Shown here: one piece after another, positions 39,030 to 42,606 of the stretch
Layout of the letters: each line of letters begins with the position of its first letter
How positions within the stretch are numbered: position 1 is the stretch's first letter
DNA from: an uncultured Eubacteriales bacterium
Lineage (GTDB): Bacteria > Bacillota > Clostridia > Christensenellales > CAG-138
NCBI GenBank assembly: GCA_902802805.1
Contig: CADCNE010000016.1
Span: forward strand, 1 to 42,606
Reading direction: 5' to 3'
DNA: 42,606 nucleotides
The notes under the pieces: model-generated
What the model saw: only the letters and a program-made list of their open reading frames with translations
What the model was told of the DNA's origin: nothing
Databases searched by the model: none
Position numbers and translations under genes: made by a program

Positions 39030-39179
39030 GCCGCTTTTTCTCTTTAGATAAAGAGAAAAAGCGGCGCAAAAAGAGAAACTTAAGAAGATAGACTGATTTC
39101 GACTGCGGCCATATACTACCCCTTGAGCTTCTCTTTTTTCGGTTCCTTTTTTCCTCTTCACCGAAGAGAAAAAAGGAAC
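39030..39179. repeat. Dispersed palindrome family, copies D1 and D2
   Basis: D1: GCCGCTTTTTCTCTTT (39030-39045) and its perfect complement (39050-39065), 4-nt loop. D2: GTTCCTTTTTT-type arm (39142-39158) with the complementary AAAAAAGGAAC (to 39179), after a CTTAAG at 39069-39074. The pair occupies the rbgA-rnhB gap and ends just before the rnhB ribosome binding site. Confidence 0.75.
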
Positions 39180-39200
39180 AAAAAGAAAGGTTTTTATTGC

Positions 39201-39830
39201 ATGAAAATCACCGAAAAAGAGCTCCTGCGGCTCCAAAAACTGACCGAGATCGACCGTACCTACTGGGACCAGGGCCTGGTCCTGGCGGGCATGGACGAGG
39301 TGGGCCGGGGTCCCCTGGCCGGGCCCGTGGTGGTGGGCTGCGTGGTCATGCCCCCGGAGCCTCTGCTCCCCTATATCAACGATTCCAAAAAGCTCTCCGA
39401 GAAGCGACGCGAGACCCTCTACGAACAGATCATGGAGACCTCCCTCGCCCACACCACAGCATGGGTGGGGCCTGAGGTCATCGATGAGATCAACATCCTG
39501 GAAGCCACCAAGCGTGGGTTTGCGGAAGCCTTTTCTAAAATCGATCTCGACGTCACCGACGTGCTCATCGACGCCCTCACCGGCCTCGCCATCCCCGCCC
39601 GCCAGCACCCCCTCATCCACGGGGACGCCCTCAGCTACTCCATCGGCGCGGCGTCCATCCTGGCGAAAGTCGCCCGGGACCGGTACATGATCGAGCAGGA
39701 CGCCCTCTACCCCCAATATGGCTTCGCCCGCAACAAGGGCTACGGCACGGCGGAGCACATCGCCGCTCTCAAAGAGTACGGCCCTTGTCCCATCCACCGC
39801 CGCAGCTTCATCGGCCACTTCGTCCCATGA
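39201..39830 (+). CDS. rnhB: Ribonuclease HII
   Basis: This 209-residue enzyme removes ribonucleotides from DNA. Active-site acids are visible: Asp and Glu in GMDEVGRGPLAGPV, Asp in VLIDAL and Asp in KVARDRYM. Length is normal. ATG at 39201 follows AAAGAAAGG by about 10 nt. Its TGA overlaps the yraN start. Confidence 0.97.
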   Translation: MKITEKELLRLQKLTEIDRTYWDQGLVLAGMDEVGRGPLAGPVVVGCVVMPPEPLLPYINDSKKLSEKRRETLYEQIMETSLAHTTAWVGPEVIDEINILEATKRGFAEAFSKIDLDVTDVLIDALTGLAIPARQHPLIHGDALSYSIGAASILAKVARDRYMIEQDALYPQYGFARNKGYGTAEHIAALKEYGPCPIHRRSFIGHFVP

Positions 39831-40168
39831 ACACGGGAAAATGGGGGGAACGGCTGGCCGCCTGGTATCTCTTCTTCCACGGCTGCCGCATACTGGAGCG
39901 CAACTACCGCTACGGTCGCTACGAGATCGACATTGTGGCCCGGGAGCGGCGGTCGGGCATCCTCGTCTTTGTCGAAGTGAAGACCCGCTCCAATACGGCC
40001 TTCGGTCTCCCTCGGGACGCCGTCACCGCCCAGAAGCAGCTCTTTCTCACCCGTGCCGCCCAGGGGTATTTGAAGCAGCGCCGCATCCCCGACGCCCACA
40101 CCCGCTTCGACGTGGTGGAGGTCTACACAAACCCCCTCCGCATCATCCATCTCCCCGGTGCGTTTTAA
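39827..40168 (+). CDS. YraN/UPF0102 family nuclease-like protein
   Basis: This 113-residue protein has the compact restriction-endonuclease-like core of UPF0102: GERLAAWYLFFHGCRILERNYR, EIDIVARE (Asp) and VFVEVKTRS (Glu-x-Lys). Function is unproved, with a role in Holliday-junction or DNA processing often suggested. ATGA overlap with rnhB shows translational coupling. Confidence 0.92.
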   Translation: MNTGKWGERLAAWYLFFHGCRILERNYRYGRYEIDIVARERRSGILVFVEVKTRSNTAFGLPRDAVTAQKQLFLTRAAQGYLKQRRIPDAHTRFDVVEVYTNPLRIIHLPGAF

Positions 40169-40183
40169 GGAAAGTTCGCTCCC

Positions 40184-40212
40184 CACAGCCCGTGACCGGG
40201 CTGTGTTTTCTG
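40184..40212 (+). terminator. rnhB-yraN terminator
   Basis: CACAGCCCG (40184-40192) pairs perfectly with CGGGCTGTG (40197-40205), followed by TTTTCTG. Confidence 0.88.
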
Positions 40213-40251
40213 TCGCTTTCCCGCACATTGTGAACCCTTTTTGACAATGGA

Positions 40252-40281
40252 TTGCAAAGGGCGATCCCTTTGTGCTATCAT
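40252..40281 (+). promoter_or_regulatory. Promoter with a palindrome in the spacer
   Basis: TTGCAA (40252-40257), 18-bp spacer, TATCAT (40276-40281). CAAAGGG (40255-40261) and CCCTTTG (40266-40272) form a perfect dyad between the boxes, a likely operator. A TTGACA at 40241 has no matching -10. Confidence 0.6.
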
Positions 40282-40327
40282 ATTATATGAGAAAGTATAT
40301 CCCTATTCAGGGATCGGAGGATAGAGC

Positions 40328-42460
40328 GTGCAGAAGAAGACGCTGAGCGCCATCGTGGCGGTGCTGGCTGTGGCCGTCATCGCGGTAGCGGGGTTCTACT
40401 TTAAAAAACAGAAGGGCGGCGGGGAGACCATCTCCACCGCCTATGACCTGTCCAGCAAGGCAGGGGCCCTGCCCGACGGCTGGTACGTGAACTCCTATGA
40501 GGACCAGTACCAGGTCTATGGGGACGAAAGCGGCGTCGTCACCCTCCATAGCGACATCGCGGACGATCTGCGCCTCTGTAAAAAAGTCACCGTGCAGGAG
40601 GGCTCCCTCTACGTGCTCACGGGCTACATCGCCACGGAGGGCGTGGCGAACGGCCGGGGCGCGTCCCTGTCCATCGACAACTACAGCCTCGATAAGTCTT
40701 GCGTCTACACCCAGGGCCTTCAGGGCGACAACGATTTTACCGAGACCAAGCTATATTTTGAAACGAAGCCGGGCCAGACCGAGATCATCCTGGCCCTGCG
40801 GCTGGGCGGCTACTCCGAGGCGAGTTCCGGCACCGTTCGGTTCAAGGACGTATCCCTGCGCTCCGGCACTGCCGACGAGGGTCGCTACCAGCTTCTCGAA
40901 GCCTGGGGCGGTTCCAGCAACGACGATGACGACGACGCCTTCCGGGACGAGGAGCACTACAAGTCCTTCTTTGCCGTCATCGTCTGGGCGGCGGTGCTCT
41001 CCGGCGTCCTGCTGATCTTCGGGATCTATCGCAACCGAAAGCTGCTTACCGGCAGGACCCTGCCCGAAAAGGGCTACTGGGGCGGATTCGCCTTCATCGT
41101 GGTGGTGGGGCTGCTCCTTCGGCTCATCCTCTGCGCCCTCTATCGAGGCCACGACAGCGACATGGGCTGCTTCATCGGCTGGGGCCAGGACATCGCCCGC
41201 AACGGTACCCAGCAATTCTACTGGGCGGCTGGCCACGACTGGTACGACTATCCCCCGGGCTATATGCTGTTCCTGGGCGGGTATTCGGCGGTGCTGAACC
41301 TGTTCCGCGTGGACACGGGCACGGTCCTGGGCATCTTCCTCTACATGCTCCCGGCCATCGCGGCAGACCTGTTCCTTTCTCTCCTTCTCATGAGCTTTGC
41401 CCGGAAGCAGCGTATCAACAACGCCGGCGCCCTCATCCTGGGCGGCCTGGTGTTCCTGAACCCGGCCCTGCTGTTCCTTACGGGAGCCTGGGGCCAGATC
41501 GATTCCATCCTGACCCTGTGGCTGGTGGTCAGCTTCCTGCTGCTTCTCGATCCGAAGCCCGGCACCGTGGACCGGAACCGCGTCCTTTCCGGCGCGGTCT
41601 TCGGCCTCGCGGTCATGACCAAGTGGCAGGCCCTCACGTTCGGGCCGGTGTACGCCATGACCCACCTGTTCCTGGTCCGCTGGGGGGAGAAGGAGGCGGG
41701 GAAGGACCTCAGGGACACGGTGCTCTCGGCCCTCGCCGCTTTCGCCGTCATCCTGCTCATCTCCCTGCCCTTCAAGAGCGATCAGGGCCTCTTCTGGTTC
41801 GTGGACCGGTTCATGACCGCTTCCGCACACTACGATTACGCCACCGTGGAGGCCTACAACTACTTCGCCTTCTGTGGCGCCAACTGGAAGCGGGCCGGGG
41901 AGTATATCCTCCCCAATGTCCTGACCTTCAAGCAGTTCGGCACCGTGGCCATTCTCCTCGCCATCCTCTGCGGGTTCATGACCATCCTGCGCCGGCGTCA
42001 GGCCCAGAAGCGCTTGGACAGCACGCTGTCGGAGGACAAGGGCTTCCTGTTCCTGGCGGCGTCCCTGACCATGGCTCTCATCTTCACCTTCGGCCACTAC
42101 ATGCACGAACGGTACGTGGTGCCCATCCTGGTGATGCTGCTCTTTGCGTACGCCTTCTATAAGGATCGGCGGCTGCTGCTCATCGCGCTCCTCTTTACGG
42201 TGACCACCTTCCTCAACGAGATGATGGCCCAGTACGTGGTCAGCAACGCCGCCATGAGCATCGTCCGGGGCGGCCGGGAGCACAACACGGTGCTGCGGTT
42301 CTGGTCCGGGGCGGAGGTCCTGGTGTGCCTCTCCTTCGGGTTCGTGGTGGTCGATATGCTCCATGACCTTCGGGGGAAGCTGGGCCTGTTCCTTGACCGG
42401 GAGGAAGAGAAAGGACCCTCCAAACTCTATTCGTTCATTGAGGAGGGACTGGAAAAATGA
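40328..42460 (+). CDS. GT-C fold membrane glycosyltransferase with N-terminal beta-sandwich
   Basis: This 710-residue protein has a signal-anchor (1-25), an external beta-rich, carbohydrate-binding-like domain (about 35-190), an Asp-rich stretch (NDDDDDAF) and a C-terminal polytopic part with about 11-12 membrane helices (220-680). The first external loop carries GHDSDMGCFIGWGQDI, the acidic motif expected for GT-C enzymes that use lipid-linked sugars (PMT/mannosyltransferase-like). YDYPPGYMLFLGGY and FGHYMHERYVVP are further conserved-looking parts. It likely transfers sugar from a polyprenyl phosphate donor to a wall or surface glycan. GTG 40328 follows CGGAGGATAGAGC. Its TGA overlaps the next ATG. 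Confidence 0.8.
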   Translation: MQKKTLSAIVAVLAVAVIAVAGFYFKKQKGGGETISTAYDLSSKAGALPDGWYVNSYEDQYQVYGDESGVVTLHSDIADDLRLCKKVTVQEGSLYVLTGYIATEGVANGRGASLSIDNYSLDKSCVYTQGLQGDNDFTETKLYFETKPGQTEIILALRLGGYSEASSGTVRFKDVSLRSGTADEGRYQLLEAWGGSSNDDDDDAFRDEEHYKSFFAVIVWAAVLSGVLLIFGIYRNRKLLTGRTLPEKGYWGGFAFIVVVGLLLRLILCALYRGHDSDMGCFIGWGQDIARNGTQQFYWAAGHDWYDYPPGYMLFLGGYSAVLNLFRVDTGTVLGIFLYMLPAIAADLFLSLLLMSFARKQRINNAGALILGGLVFLNPALLFLTGAWGQIDSILTLWLVVSFLLLLDPKPGTVDRNRVLSGAVFGLAVMTKWQALTFGPVYAMTHLFLVRWGEKEAGKDLRDTVLSALAAFAVILLISLPFKSDQGLFWFVDRFMTASAHYDYATVEAYNYFAFCGANWKRAGEYILPNVLTFKQFGTVAILLAILCGFMTILRRRQAQKRLDSTLSEDKGFLFLAASLTMALIFTFGHYMHERYVVPILVMLLFAYAFYKDRRLLLIALLFTVTTFLNEMMAQYVVSNAAMSIVRGGREHNTVLRFWSGAEVLVCLSFGFVVVDMLHDLRGKLGLFLDREEEKGPSKLYSFIEEGLEK

Positions 42461-42606
42461 ATCAAAACGCCTCTCCCAAATTCGAGATACTGAGCCTCTT
42501 TGAGAAGGGCCAGAGCGAGCGCCTGCTGAAGCTGGACAAGCTCCTGCTGGCGGCCCTCACCCTCATCTACGCCGTCATCGCCCTGTTCGCGGGCGAGGCG
42601 GACCTG
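42457..42606 (+). CDS. Membrane protein, start only (partial)
   Basis: A gene begins at ATG 42457, overlapping the glycosyltransferase stop (ATGA), and runs off the window after 50 codons. It starts MNQNASPKFEILSLFEKG and reaches a first membrane helix (LLLAALTLIYAVIALFAG). By context it is probably a second glycosyltransferase or a partner of the first; the visible part does not decide. Confidence 0.6.
   Translation, partial: MNQNASPKFEILSLFEKGQSERLLKLDKLLLAALTLIYAVIALFAGEADL

Overview
The window reads as a chromosome segment of a GC-rich, endospore-forming Clostridia-type Firmicute. Evidence: a Spo0A response regulator next to a SpoIVB protease, a PdaB-like deacetylase, L28/L19/S16/L20/L35 proteins of low-GC Gram-positive type, the ylxM-ffh-rpsP-khpA-rimM-trmD-rplS-rbgA-rnhB-yraN gene order, purine-rich ribosome binding sites and sigma-A promoters with 17-bp spacers. 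The species cannot be named from sequence alone.

1-~6050: the right part of an integrated mobile element with lower GC than the rest. It carries a SprT-like metalloprotein, a compact tyrosine recombinase, two unknown AT-rich genes, a 42-residue peptide coupled to a WYL regulator, about 600 bp of hairpin-rich noncoding DNA, and a full-length tyrosine integrase transcribed away from the junction. Six tandem 11-bp repeats lie between the integrase and the chromosome. The left end is outside the window.

6050-13800: small secreted or membrane proteins, a VanW/YoaR-type wall protein, a trmL gene broken by a small deletion, rpmB, a SpoU methyltransferase, the infC-rpmI-rplT operon (ATC start codon, leader attenuator), a DUF1294/metallopeptidase pair and TspO.

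13900-22230: a peptide and amino-acid scavenging block: two M3-family oligopeptidases, a MalY-type C-S lyase/aminotransferase, pyroglutamyl peptidase, a DUF1846 protein and peptidase T.

22600-32000: MscS channel, a frameshifted Pro-Thr-repeat surface protein, PdaB-like deacetylase, a methyltransferase, then a sporulation block: spoIVB, spo0A, a translationally coupled second Spo0A-like protein with a degenerate receiver, deoB, and a DacF-like protein that has lost all three penicilloyl-transferase motifs.

32000-42606: M50 protease-scpA-scpB, the SRP/ribosome-maturation cluster, and the start of a GT-C glycosyltransferase operon running off the end.

Most notable: the tandem Spo0A pair, the catalytically dead DacF homologue, three genes whose promoters place the transcription start on the ATG (leaderless), a dispersed family of long palindromes, and the recombinase/iteron/duplicated-tail architecture of the mobile element. 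All functional statements rest on reading motifs by eye; no database search was run.
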